From contig NZ_AYMJ01000030.1 in NCBI RefSeq assembly GCF_000633255.1, forward strand, positions 1 to 64,000: a stretch of DNA of 64,000 bases, read 5' to 3'. Origin of the DNA: Pseudomonas sp. H1h (lineage in GTDB: Bacteria > Pseudomonadota > Gammaproteobacteria > Pseudomonadales > Pseudomonadaceae). The notes beneath the pieces are model-generated. The model worked only from the letters and a program-made list of their open reading frames with translations. It was not told the DNA's origin and searched no databases. A program made the position numbers and the translations under genes. Shown here piece by piece: positions 26,345 to 34,734 of the stretch. The number at the start of each line of letters is the position of its first letter. Positions within the stretch are counted from its first letter, which is position 1.

Positions 26345-27495
26345 GCGCCAAGCGGATCATGGACATCGAGGTGCTGCGCGCCATTGCCGTCCTCGGCGTG
26401 TTGTTCCATCACCTGCAGGGCAGCCTGTTCACCGACACGGTGCCATTGCTGGAAAACATCCACGCCTGGGCGCAACCGTGGTGGGGCGTCGATCTGTTCT
26501 TCGCCATCTCCGGATTTGTTATCGCCCGCAGCCTGATCCCCGCGCTGCGCGCCTGCACGACGCGTCAGGAATATTGGCAACAGACGCGTAATTTCTGGCT
26601 GCGTCGGGTGTTTCGCCTGTTGCCCTCGGCCTGGCTATGGCTGGCGCTGATCCTGCTGGCGTGCGTGTTTCTCAACCGCTCCGGTGCCTTTGGCAGCCTG
26701 CACGCCAACCTGCAGGCGACGCTGGCGGGAGTGTTGCAGTACGCCAATTTGCGCTTTGCCGACAGCTTCTTTCAATACGAATACGGCAGCAGTTTCGTCT
26801 ACTGGAGCCTGGCCCTGGAGGAGCAGTTTTACCTGCTGTTCCCGCTGGTGATTGTGCTGTGCCGCAAGCATTTGGTCTGGGCCTTGCTGGCGCTGGTCGC
26901 GGTGCAACTGTTGACCCTGCGCACGCCGTTGCTGATGGTGGTGCGCACTGACGCGCTGGCGCTGGGCGTGCTGCTGGCGATGTGGAGCGCGCAACCTTCT
27001 TACCGGCGCTGGCAACCGACGTTTCTGCGGCGTCCGTGGGCCGGCCTGTCAGTGTTGATTGGCGTGGCGCTGCTGATGAGCTACATGGCCACCGACCGTT
27101 TCACTTTCGCGCCTTACCGCATCGGCTCGATTGCCGTGCTCGGCGCGCTGCTGGTGTGGATTGCCTCGTACAACCGCGATTACCTGCTGCCGGCCGGCCC
27201 TGTGCAACGGCTGATGGCGTGGATTGGCAGTCGTTCTTACGGCATTTACCTGATCCACATCCCGACCTATCTGCTGGTGCGTGAATTGATATTCCGCTTG
27301 CAGACTGCGGGTTTGCCGAGCCCTGCCGGGCACCCGATTCTGACTGTGCTGATTGCCTTGGGTCTGATCGTGCTGCTCAGCGAGCTGAACTACCGATTCA
27401 TCGAAATGCCGATGCGCAATCGCGGTGCCGCTTTGGTGCGGCGCCTTGATACGTCCCGACCTGCCGTTTCAACCTCCGGAGCCACCTCATGCTGA
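26341..27495 (+). CDS. Acyltransferase family 3 (OafA/YrhL-like) membrane O-acyltransferase
   Basis: This 384-residue polytopic inner-membrane protein starts MDIEVLRAIAVLGVLFHHLQG and has GVDLFFAISGFVIARSL, the hallmark N-terminal helices of acyltransferase-3. RRVFRLLPSAW and YWSLALEEQFYLLFP are the conserved internal motifs, with the catalytic-site His in the LFHH segment. It lacks a C-terminal SGNH domain. It likely O-acetylates D-rhamnose in the antigen, as proposed for the equivalent P. aeruginosa gene. It overlaps both neighbouring methyltransferase genes. Confidence 0.88.
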   Translation: MSAKRIMDIEVLRAIAVLGVLFHHLQGSLFTDTVPLLENIHAWAQPWWGVDLFFAISGFVIARSLIPALRACTTRQEYWQQTRNFWLRRVFRLLPSAWLWLALILLACVFLNRSGAFGSLHANLQATLAGVLQYANLRFADSFFQYEYGSSFVYWSLALEEQFYLLFPLVIVLCRKHLVWALLALVAVQLLTLRTPLLMVVRTDALALGVLLAMWSAQPSYRRWQPTFLRRPWAGLSVLIGVALLMSYMATDRFTFAPYRIGSIAVLGALLVWIASYNRDYLLPAGPVQRLMAWIGSRSYGIYLIHIPTYLLVRELIFRLQTAGLPSPAGHPILTVLIALGLIVLLSELNYRFIEMPMRNRGAALVRRLDTSRPAVSTSGATSC

Positions 27496-28316
27496 GCCTA
27501 TTGAAAAAACTCACGGCGGCGACGCCTGCACCGGCCCCCGCGCAACCTGTCGCGCCGGTGGCGGACAAGGTCGATCCGTACATGCTCGGCCTCTACGATG
27601 CCAAGCTCAGCGGCTGGTTCAACCAAGAGACCAACGAGCTGTTCAAGGGCTTCCCGGTGACCGCCGATGACACCTTGCTCGACGTCGGCTGTGGCGACGG
27701 TGGCAACGTGCATTTCTGCGGCATGCGTGGAGCGAAAATCATCATTGCCGACATCGACGCGACCAAGGTCGAGGCCACCCGTCAACGCCTGAGCGATACC
27801 CCGGCGCGCAGCGTCGAATGCCACGTCACTGACTGCAACCCGTTGCCGATTGCCGACGGTACCGCCACCCGCGTGGTGTCCACCGAAGTCATCGAGCACG
27901 TCGACGACCCGGCGCAGTTCCTTGCCGAACTGGTGCGGGTCGGCCAGTCGGGTGCGCTGTACCTGCTGAGCGTGCCGCACCCCAGTTCCGAAGACTTGCA
28001 GAAAGACATCGCGGCGCCGGAGTATTTCCAGAAGCCCAACCACATTCGCATCATCAGCGAAGAACAGTTCAAGGCGATGGTCAGCGAAGCCGGCCTTGAG
28101 ATCATCAGCCACAGCCAGTACGGCTTTTACTGGTCGATGTGGATGCTGCTGTTCTGGGAAGCCAAGGTCGATTTCAGCAACCCGGATCACCCGTTGCTCA
28201 ATCACTGGGCCGACACCTGGCAAGCGGTACTCGACTCGCCCCGTGGCGCGCAGATCAAGCAGGCGCTGGATGCGGTGGTGGCAAAAAGTCAGGTGATCAT
28301 TGCCCGCAAGCCATAA
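27489..28316 (+). CDS. SAM-dependent methyltransferase, class I (second of two in operon)
   Basis: This 275-residue paralogue of the protein encoded at 25430-26344 has motif I DDTLLDVGCGDGGNVHFCG, IADIDATKVEATRQRL and VVSTEVIEHVDDPAQFL. The paralogues share NQETNELFKGFPVTADDTLL-like and KPNHIRIISEEQF-like segments. It ends the five-gene plus-strand D-rhamnan operon and overlaps the acyltransferase gene by 7 bases. The target position on the sugar is unknown. Confidence 0.82.
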   Translation: MLSLLKKLTAATPAPAPAQPVAPVADKVDPYMLGLYDAKLSGWFNQETNELFKGFPVTADDTLLDVGCGDGGNVHFCGMRGAKIIIADIDATKVEATRQRLSDTPARSVECHVTDCNPLPIADGTATRVVSTEVIEHVDDPAQFLAELVRVGQSGALYLLSVPHPSSEDLQKDIAAPEYFQKPNHIRIISEEQFKAMVSEAGLEIISHSQYGFYWSMWMLLFWEAKVDFSNPDHPLLNHWADTWQAVLDSPRGAQIKQALDAVVAKSQVIIARKP

Positions 28317-28324
28317 GTCGCTTT

Positions 28325-28420
28325 CCCTGTAGGAGTGAGCCTGCTCGCGATAGCGGCGTATCAGGCAACATCGATGTCGAACGTTACTGCGCTATCGCGA
28401 GCAGGCTCACTCCTACAGGG
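28325..28420. repeat. REPIN-like inverted REP pair, AGGAGTGAGCCTG variant
   Basis: Arms at 28325-28355 and 28390-28420 are perfect 31-base inverted copies beginning CCCTGTAGGAGTGAGCCTG. The core differs from the GTGGGAGCGGGCTTG pairs elsewhere in the window, so this is a separate subfamily. It follows the methyltransferase gene and may end the D-rhamnan operon transcript. Confidence 0.93.
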
Positions 28421-28465
28421 ATTTGTGTACCCTGACTGTTTGTATCAGTAGGGAATAGGCCTTTC

Positions 28466-29656
28466 ATGCGGTTCGGCTTTTCGATTTTGATCGCGGCAAT
28501 GGGGTTGCTCGCTGCTTGCGAGCGGCATGACGCCCCCGCCCTCGATCAGCAACTCTATGTCTGGCAACGTCAATGGACGTCGGCGCATGACGCCGCGCTG
28601 CGCGACAGCCGCGAGAGCTTTTCGACATTGCGCGTGCTGGCCTTGCAGGCGTTTCCCAATGACGGCTGGCACCGCGCGCGAATCGATGCGCCGTTGCTCA
28701 AGCACGATGGCCGGCCTCTGATTGTGGTGATTCGTCTCGACGGCCAGCTCAAGGCGCTCGATCAGCAGCAGGTCACCGCACAGACTCTTCAGGTTGTCGC
28801 CGACTGGCAAGCGCAAGGGCTGACCGTGAGTGGCGTCGAGATTGACCATGATGCGGGCAACGCGCGCCTGACCGAATACATCGAGTTCCTGACGCATTTG
28901 CGTTCGGCATTGCCCGCGTCGTTGCCGCTGAGCATCACCGCGCTGCCGGCGTGGCTCGGCAGTTCACAGCTGCCTGCCTTGCTGGTCACGGTCGACAGCA
29001 GCGTGCTGCAGGTGCATGCCGTCAGTGATCCGCGACGCGGATTGTTCGACCCCGAGCAGGCGCGACGCTGGGCCAGTGACTGGGGGAAGATCACCGACAA
29101 GCCTTTCTATCTGGCGCTGCCAGCCTATGGCGTGGCGCTGCTGCCGGATGCTGGCGGTGCCCCGGTGGTGGAGAGCGAAGTACCGCTCGAGCGCGATGGG
29201 CAACGCCGGGAACTGCTCGCCGATCCGTTGCAACTGAGCACGCTCGCCAAGTCCCTGCGCGAGGATCCGCCAGCGCATCTGGCCGGGCTGATCTGGTTTC
29301 GCCTGCCATTGCCCAATGACCGCCGGGCCTGGAGCCTGACCACGTTGCGCGCCGTGGCCAGCGGCGATGCGTTGAGCAGCCGGCTCGGCCTGACATTCAG
29401 TGAGCACGACGGCCTCTATGACATCCACCTCGCCAACCCTGGCAATCTCGACGCGGCCTGGCCTGCGCAGTTGCGTGTCAAGGCACGTGGCTGTGAAGGC
29501 GCCGACGCGCTCGCCGGTTACTCGTTGCAACAAAGCGCGGATCTGCTTACCTTCACCCGCCTGCGTGACGGCCGATTGCCGGCGGGCGGACAACGTGCCA
29601 TCGGTTGGGCTCGCTGTGCATTTATTGATCAAGGAGGTTCGCATGTTGACCCGTAA
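28466..29656 (+). CDS. DUF3142-family lipoprotein
   Basis: This 396-residue protein has a lipoprotein signal (hydrophobic stretch then LLAAC at the lipobox), so it is probably membrane-anchored outside the cytoplasm. The body (YVWQRQWTSAHDAAL, RIDAPLLKHDGRPLIVVIRLDG, VSGVEIDHDAGNARLTEYIEFL) matches what is known of DUF3142, a family with a probable TIM-barrel, hydrolase-like fold. The substrate is unknown. The ATG at 28466 has a GGAATAGG upstream. The stop overlaps the next gene by 14 bases, so the two are translationally linked. Confidence 0.78.
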   Translation: MRFGFSILIAAMGLLAACERHDAPALDQQLYVWQRQWTSAHDAALRDSRESFSTLRVLALQAFPNDGWHRARIDAPLLKHDGRPLIVVIRLDGQLKALDQQQVTAQTLQVVADWQAQGLTVSGVEIDHDAGNARLTEYIEFLTHLRSALPASLPLSITALPAWLGSSQLPALLVTVDSSVLQVHAVSDPRRGLFDPEQARRWASDWGKITDKPFYLALPAYGVALLPDAGGAPVVESEVPLERDGQRRELLADPLQLSTLAKSLREDPPAHLAGLIWFRLPLPNDRRAWSLTTLRAVASGDALSSRLGLTFSEHDGLYDIHLANPGNLDAAWPAQLRVKARGCEGADALAGYSLQQSADLLTFTRLRDGRLPAGGQRAIGWARCAFIDQGGSHVDP

Positions 29657-31775
29657 CTGGCCCCGCCATCTGCTCTGCCTGAGCCTCAGCCTGCCGCTGG
29701 GTTCGGCGCTGGCCTGCGGCCCGGACTTCCCGATGCGCCTGCTCGACAATCGCGGGCAAACCCTGGCCGAGCTGCCGGAGGGCAACTTCAACTTCGAGAT
29801 CAGCCGCCTCGGTAAAACCATTGCCGGGCTGAAGAACGTCACCGCAGCGACGCACAATCCCAACGATATGTACGGTGACGAGAACGAACCGGCTGCCGTT
29901 CGTGAAAAAGCCGAGCAGGTCGGTCTGAGTGCCGAGCAACAAGCCTTGGTCAAGCAATTGCGCGGTCTGACCGATGCACGTCAGGTCGAGGCACAGGGCG
30001 CCAGTCTGCCGCCGGAAATCCGCCTGTACGTGGCCGGCGCGGTTGCGTTTGCCACGGGCGATCATCCATTGGCCGTCGAGTACTTCAACAAGGTGCTGGC
30101 ACTGCCGGCCGATCAGCGTCCGCTGCGCAGCACCTGGGCGGCGTATTCGCTGGGCCGAACCTGGTTTGCCATGAGCGCCGAGGCCGGCGATGCCGTCGAG
30201 GCGCTGGAGGACGCGCGCGATGCCTTCCGCCAGACCCGACAGATGAGCATCGACGGCTTCAGCGATCCGCTGGAGCTCGGGGTGGCCAGCCTCGGTGAAG
30301 AGGCACGGGTGCTGCGAACCGCCGGCGACTGGGATGGCGCCATCGAACTGTATGAAGCGCAGAACCTGCACGGCTCGGCGGTGGGCAATACCTCGCTGAA
30401 ACAACTGATGAATGAGCTGGCCGAACTGCCTGAGCCGGAACTGGCCAAGCTGCTGGAGCGCAAGGCCGTGCAGCAACTGGTCACTGCCTCGTTGATCAGC
30501 CGCATGGGCTGGTCATTCGACGAGCAACCGCCGAACGAAAAGAAACTCATCAAACTGTTGCAGAACAGCACCCGTGGCAGCCTGGAAAACGCTGATCGAC
30601 TGGCGGCGATGAATTACCAACAGGGCGATTACGCCAGTGCCAAGGCCTTCCTCGAGAACGCCGGTGACGGCGGGCTGGCGTGGTGGCTGCGGGCCAAACT
30701 GGCGGTGCGTGACGGCGACAAGAATGCGGCCGCTGCTGCCTATGCCAAAGCCGCGCAGGCCTTCCCGCAGAACGAGGACTGGGGCTACCGACGCACCCCG
30801 GACTGGGACTTCGAAACCCTGCAGCCCAAATGCCGGGTCGAGGGCGAGAGCGCGATCCTCGCGTTGCAGCGCGGCGAATACCTGCAAGCGTTCGTGCAGT
30901 TGTATCGCAGCAACAGCATCTACTGGTTCGACGCCGCGACGGTAGCCGAGCGCGTACTGACGGTCGACGAGCTCAAACAATATGTCGATGACAACGTGCC
31001 GGCGCCTGCGGTGCTGACCCAGCAGCAGCGCGACAACTACGTGCCGCTGCCGGTCGCTGCCAGCCTGCGTAACCTGCTGGGACGGCGCTTGCTGCGCGAG
31101 GGGCATTACGAGGAGGCGGTCGGTTATTTCGACAATCCCGATCTGCAGCACAAGGCCCGCCTGTACGGTGAGCAACGCCTGAAGGCCGATGCCGCCTGGT
31201 GGCCGACCAAACGCGCCAGCGCCTTGTACAACGCGGCATGGACCGCGCGCGAATGGGGTATGGACATCCTCGGCTACGAGATGGCGCCGGACTACGCCAC
31301 GTTTGGCGGCAACTACAGCCTGGAAAACACCGAGCTGAAAGTCGGGCCATTGGTGGCGGAAGCCGAAGTGCAGCGCCAGAAGGCCAGTCAGGCGCAGCCG
31401 GATGAGCGTTATCACTACCGCTTTGTCGCCACCGCACTGGCCGGCCGAGCTGCCGACAACTTACCGCACACCAGCCAGGCGTTTGCGGCGGTGTTGTGCA
31501 ATGCCGCCGGTTTCAACAGCAGTCTGCAAGAGCAGAGCGCGCTGTATCGACGCTACGTCAATGAAGGCCCGTACGTTCCTTGGGCGGTGGACTTCGGCAA
31601 TCAATGCCCGTATCCGGATTTCGACAACGCCGACAAGCGTTACGTGACTCAGGTTACCGATGCCGTGCGCAATACGTTGCGCCCGTACAAGTGGCCGGTG
31701 GTCGGTGTCCTGGTGCTGTTCAGTGCTGGCGCGTTGGCGTTGTTCAGCCGCCGCCGCAAGGCGCGCAAGCCCTAG
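29643..31775 (+). CDS. Exported helical-repeat (TPR-like) membrane-anchored protein of unknown function
   Basis: This 710-residue protein has an N-terminal signal (LCLSLSLPLGSALA, then CGPDFPMRLL, which could also be a lipobox), many paired helices such as PEIRLYVAGAVAFATGDHPLAVEYFNKVLALP, and a C-terminal membrane helix VGVLVLFSAGALALF ending in a basic tail. The ATG at 29643 is preceded by AAGGAGG, inside the end of the DUF3142 gene. The architecture suggests a periplasmic scaffold working with the DUF3142 lipoprotein. No specific function was recognised. Its stop codon overlaps that of the convergent LysE gene. Confidence 0.7.
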   Translation: MLTRNWPRHLLCLSLSLPLGSALACGPDFPMRLLDNRGQTLAELPEGNFNFEISRLGKTIAGLKNVTAATHNPNDMYGDENEPAAVREKAEQVGLSAEQQALVKQLRGLTDARQVEAQGASLPPEIRLYVAGAVAFATGDHPLAVEYFNKVLALPADQRPLRSTWAAYSLGRTWFAMSAEAGDAVEALEDARDAFRQTRQMSIDGFSDPLELGVASLGEEARVLRTAGDWDGAIELYEAQNLHGSAVGNTSLKQLMNELAELPEPELAKLLERKAVQQLVTASLISRMGWSFDEQPPNEKKLIKLLQNSTRGSLENADRLAAMNYQQGDYASAKAFLENAGDGGLAWWLRAKLAVRDGDKNAAAAAYAKAAQAFPQNEDWGYRRTPDWDFETLQPKCRVEGESAILALQRGEYLQAFVQLYRSNSIYWFDAATVAERVLTVDELKQYVDDNVPAPAVLTQQQRDNYVPLPVAASLRNLLGRRLLREGHYEEAVGYFDNPDLQHKARLYGEQRLKADAAWWPTKRASALYNAAWTAREWGMDILGYEMAPDYATFGGNYSLENTELKVGPLVAEAEVQRQKASQAQPDERYHYRFVATALAGRAADNLPHTSQAFAAVLCNAAGFNSSLQEQSALYRRYVNEGPYVPWAVDFGNQCPYPDFDNADKRYVTQVTDAVRNTLRPYKWPVVGVLVLFSAGALALFSRRRKARKP

Positions 31776-32401
31776 GCCTGCTGGATAAACGTCAGGCGCA
31801 CGGCGAAGCCGATCAACAGGCTGCCGAATAACCATTGCTGGACGCGCTGGGCGGTTGGACTGTGTTGCAGCCAACGGCCCAGCGCGGCGCCGGTCAGGGC
31901 GTAGGCGCTGTCAAACAGCAGCCCGACGCCCACCAGCAGCACGCCGAGGGTGGCAAATTGGCTCAGCACCGGTGCGCCATCATTGACGATAAACTGCGGC
32001 AACAGCACCGAGCAGAACAGCAAGGCCTTGGGGTTGAGCAGGTTGGTCAGCAAGCCGCGACGAATCGCTTCGCGCCATTGTCCGTGAACACCGGTCTGAG
32101 GGGCAGCATTGAGGTTGGGCAGCAACGTGCTGCGCAGGCACTGAATGCCGATCCACAACAGATAGGCCGCACCGGCCAGGCGCACCATATCGAACGTCCA
32201 CGGCGCTGCCTTGAACAGCGCTGCCAGGCCCAGCGCCGCCAACGCCACGTGACAGCCCCGGGCAATCCCCAGGCCAACAGCGGTCGCCAGTGCCGCACCG
32301 CGACCCTGCCGCGCGCCGGTTTGCAGCAACAGGATCATGTCCGGGCCGGGCAACAGATAGACCACCGCCAATGCCAGAAAAAACAGCCAGAAACTCGCCA
32401 T
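31772..32401 (-). CDS. LysE/RhtB-family amino-acid exporter
   Basis: The product is 209 residues with six membrane helices. The N-terminus has the family signature VVYLLPGPDMILLLQTGARQGRGAALATAVGLG, and LLTNLLNPKALLFC is also typical. It exports an amino acid or homoserine lactone-like compound. The ATG at 32401 has GAAAGG upstream; the longer open frame to 32590 is noncoding leader. It is divergent from an Lrp/AsnC regulator gene, the usual arrangement for controlled amino-acid export. Confidence 0.9.
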   Translation of the reverse strand: MASFWLFFLALAVVYLLPGPDMILLLQTGARQGRGAALATAVGLGIARGCHVALAALGLAALFKAAPWTFDMVRLAGAAYLLWIGIQCLRSTLLPNLNAAPQTGVHGQWREAIRRGLLTNLLNPKALLFCSVLLPQFIVNDGAPVLSQFATLGVLLVGVGLLFDSAYALTGAALGRWLQHSPTAQRVQQWLFGSLLIGFAVRLTFIQQA

Positions 32402-32545
32402 GTCGCAGCCCTTTCGTGGTCGATTCGGTGACCACAGTCTATGGCTGAAGGGTGGGGCAGGTGCTTGCGTAGTCAGCTTCAAAAACTCATTGGATTGGCA
32501 TAACCTGCTTTCTTTTTGTGCCTTGACCATCAGGATCTGCCAACC

Positions 32546-33019
32546 ATGAAACTTGACGCCTTTGATCGCAAGATTCTCGCCGCGCTGCAACGCAACGGAC
32601 GGCTGAGCAACGTCGAGCTGGCGGACGAGATCGGGTTGTCGGCGTCACCGTGCCTGCGCCGGGTGCGGATGCTGGAAGAGGCCGGGGTGATTCGCGGCTA
32701 TCAGGCCAATCTGGATCGCGATGAGGTGGGGCTGGGGCTGACGGTGTTTGTCGGGGTCAAGGTCGAGCGCCACAACGACGAACAGGCCGAAGCCTTTTAT
32801 GCGGCGGTTACGGCGCTGCCAGAAGTGATCTCGGCGTTTCTGGTGTCGGGCGAATCGGACTTTCTGTTGCAGGTGGTGGTGCCGGACCTGCGCGCGTACG
32901 ACCGCTTTCTCAGCGGTTGCCTGCTGAAGCTGCCGGGGGTCAGTGACATTCGCAGCAATTTTGCGATTCACACGGTGAAGACCCCGGGGGCATTGCCGTT
33001 GGGGCATCTACCGGATTGA
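32546..33019 (+). CDS. Lrp/AsnC-family transcriptional regulator
   Basis: This 157-residue regulator has an N-terminal helix-turn-helix (LDAFDRKILAALQRNGRLSNVELADEIGLSASPCLRRVRMLEEAGVI) and a C-terminal RAM ligand-binding domain. The ATG at 32546 gives the canonical Lrp N-terminus. The 144-base gap to the divergent LysE gene should hold both promoters and its operator. It probably induces the exporter when an amino acid accumulates. Confidence 0.92.
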   Translation: MKLDAFDRKILAALQRNGRLSNVELADEIGLSASPCLRRVRMLEEAGVIRGYQANLDRDEVGLGLTVFVGVKVERHNDEQAEAFYAAVTALPEVISAFLVSGESDFLLQVVVPDLRAYDRFLSGCLLKLPGVSDIRSNFAIHTVKTPGALPLGHLPD

Positions 33020-33034
33020 GATCGAGCTGCTCCT

Positions 33035-33097
33035 TTCGCGAGCAGGCTCGCTCCCACATTCGAATGTGATCAAAGGTGGGAGTAAGCCTGCTCGCGA
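33035..33097. repeat. REPIN-like inverted REP pair (imperfect)
   Basis: Arms 33035-33057 (TTCGCGAGCAGGCTCGCTCCCAC) and 33076-33097 (starting GTGGGAGTAAGCCTG) are inverted copies with a few mismatches. They lie between the convergent Lrp and lpd genes and could act as a bidirectional terminator. Confidence 0.82.
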
Positions 33098-33122
33098 TAG
33101 CGGTCACCCGTAGCTTTGCTGA

Positions 33123-34523
33123 CTACATCTGCGTCGCCATCCCCTCGACATTCATCGCCGCCTGGCGCAACGCTTCAGAGCGTGTCGGGTGCGGGTGGCA
33201 GGTCAGCGCGATGTCTTCGGCCGATGCGCTGAATTCCATGGCCACGCAGTATTCGCCGATCATTTCGCTGACGCTCGGGCCGACCAGGTGCACGCCGAGG
33301 ATTTCGTCCGTGCGTTCGTCGGCGAGGACTTTGGCGAAGCCTTCGGTTTCGTGGTTGATCTTCGCCCGGCTGTTGGCGGTGAACGGGAACTTGCCGACTT
33401 TATAGGCGCGGCCCTCGGCCTTGAGCTGCTCTTCGGTCTTGCCGACGCTGGCCAGTTCCGGCCGGGTATAGATGACGTTGGGAATCAACTCGTAATTGAC
33501 CTCGCCGGCCTTGCCGACGATCTGTTCCACGCAGGCCATCGCCTCATCTTCGGCCTTGTGCGCGAGCATCGGCCCGGACGTCACGTCGCCGATCACCCAG
33601 ACGCCAGGCGCTTCGGTGCGGTGCTGGCGGTTGGCGAGCATGCCGCGCTTGTCGGTGGTCAGGCCCACGTTCTCCAGACCCAGGCCCTGGGTGTATGGAC
33701 GCCGGCCGATCGCGACCAGCACGTAGTCGGCTTCCAGCAGCTCGGCACTGCCACCGGCGGCGGGTTCGACGCTGAGCTGCACACCGGTGGCCGAGGTCGT
33801 AGCGCTGGTGACCTTCGAACTCAACTTGAAGCTGATGCCTTGCTTGCTCAACGAACGCTGCAGGGTCTTGCCGGCCTCGCCATCGACGCCGGGGCAGATG
33901 CGGTCGAGGTATTCGACCACGGTCACCTGGGCACCGAGACGGCGCCATACCGAGCCGAGTTCGAGGCCGATCACCCCGGCGCCAATCACCACCAGATGCT
34001 TGGGTACTTCACTCAGGGACAGTGCGCCTGTGGAGTCGAGGATGCGTTGGTTGTCGATCTCGACGCCGGGCAGAGGCGTGGGTTCGGAGCCGGTGGCGAT
34101 GATGATGTCCTTGGCGTTCAGCCCGGTCTTGTTGCCTTGCCCATCGGTCACGCTGACTTTGCCCGGGCCATCGATGTGGCCCCAGCCCTTGATCCAGTCG
34201 ACCTTGTTTTTGCGAAACAGAAACTCGATGCCTTTGGTCAGGCCGCTCACGCTCTCGTCCTTCTGTTTCATCATCTGCGCGAGGTTGAGCGTGGGTTTGA
34301 CCTCGATGCCGAGGTTGGCGAATTCCGCACCCATGGCCGCGTCGTATAGCTCCGAGGCGTGGAGCAAGGCCTTGGACGGCATGCAGCCGACGTTCAGGCA
34401 GGTGCCGCCCAAGGTGGCGCGGCCTTCCACGCACGCGGCTTTCAGGCCCAGTTGGCCGGCGCGGATCGCCGCGTTATAACCACCGGGGCCGCCGCCCAGA
34501 ATTACCACGTCGTAGTGACTCAT
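33123..34523 (-). CDS. lpd3: Dihydrolipoamide dehydrogenase (LPD-3 type)
   Basis: This 466-residue FAD-dependent disulfide oxidoreductase has the FAD site VVILGGGPGGYNAAIRAGQLG, the redox-active CLNVGC, the NAD motif VIGAGVIGLELGSVW and the C-terminal His-Glu dyad in CHPHPTRSEAL. It reoxidises lipoyl domains of 2-oxoacid dehydrogenases. No dehydrogenase or acyltransferase genes are adjacent, and the sequence matches what I recall of LPD-3 in P. putida, an isoenzyme encoded apart from the bkd and suc operons. It is divergent from the SPFH operon. Confidence 0.88.
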   Translation of the reverse strand: MSHYDVVILGGGPGGYNAAIRAGQLGLKAACVEGRATLGGTCLNVGCMPSKALLHASELYDAAMGAEFANLGIEVKPTLNLAQMMKQKDESVSGLTKGIEFLFRKNKVDWIKGWGHIDGPGKVSVTDGQGNKTGLNAKDIIIATGSEPTPLPGVEIDNQRILDSTGALSLSEVPKHLVVIGAGVIGLELGSVWRRLGAQVTVVEYLDRICPGVDGEAGKTLQRSLSKQGISFKLSSKVTSATTSATGVQLSVEPAAGGSAELLEADYVLVAIGRRPYTQGLGLENVGLTTDKRGMLANRQHRTEAPGVWVIGDVTSGPMLAHKAEDEAMACVEQIVGKAGEVNYELIPNVIYTRPELASVGKTEEQLKAEGRAYKVGKFPFTANSRAKINHETEGFAKVLADERTDEILGVHLVGPSVSEMIGEYCVAMEFSASAEDIALTCHPHPTRSEALRQAAMNVEGMATQM

Positions 34524-34576
34524 GCTCTTGCTCCTCGTTGACGGATGCGGATGGCTAAAAGTAGTGGGTCGATAAA

Positions 34577-34590
34577 ATTACGTACGTAAT
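34577..34590. promoter_or_regulatory. Perfect 14-bp palindrome ATTACGTACGTAAT, candidate operator
   Basis: It lies 54 bases upstream of the lpd start and 145 bases upstream of the SPFH operon start. A perfect AT/GC-mixed palindrome of this length between divergent genes suggests a dimeric repressor site, for example of the TetR type. The cognate regulator was not identified in the window. Confidence 0.5.
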
Positions 34591-34685
34591 ATGTGCGTTT
34601 CCGGACATTTCGGTCAAGGCTTCAGGCAAGCGACAGGTTGCGCATCTTTAGATAAGCGTATTTGTGTACGAATATTTCACGCTTT

Positions 34686-34702
34686 TCGTTATATCGTAAC
34701 GA
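34686..34702. promoter_or_regulatory. Degenerate Zur-like box upstream of the SPFH/P1B-ATPase operon
   Basis: TCGTTATATCGTAACGA has 6-base inverted arms (TCGTTA/TAACGA). Its inner 13 bases, GTTATATCGTAAC, differ from GTTATAnTATAAC, the core of the perfect box at 53200, at two positions. It is 33 bases before the first SPFH start. Zur control of this operon is therefore plausible but not established. Confidence 0.45.
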
Positions 34703-34734
34703 TAAGACGGGTGAATCAATGGCTTTGGGGTGAT

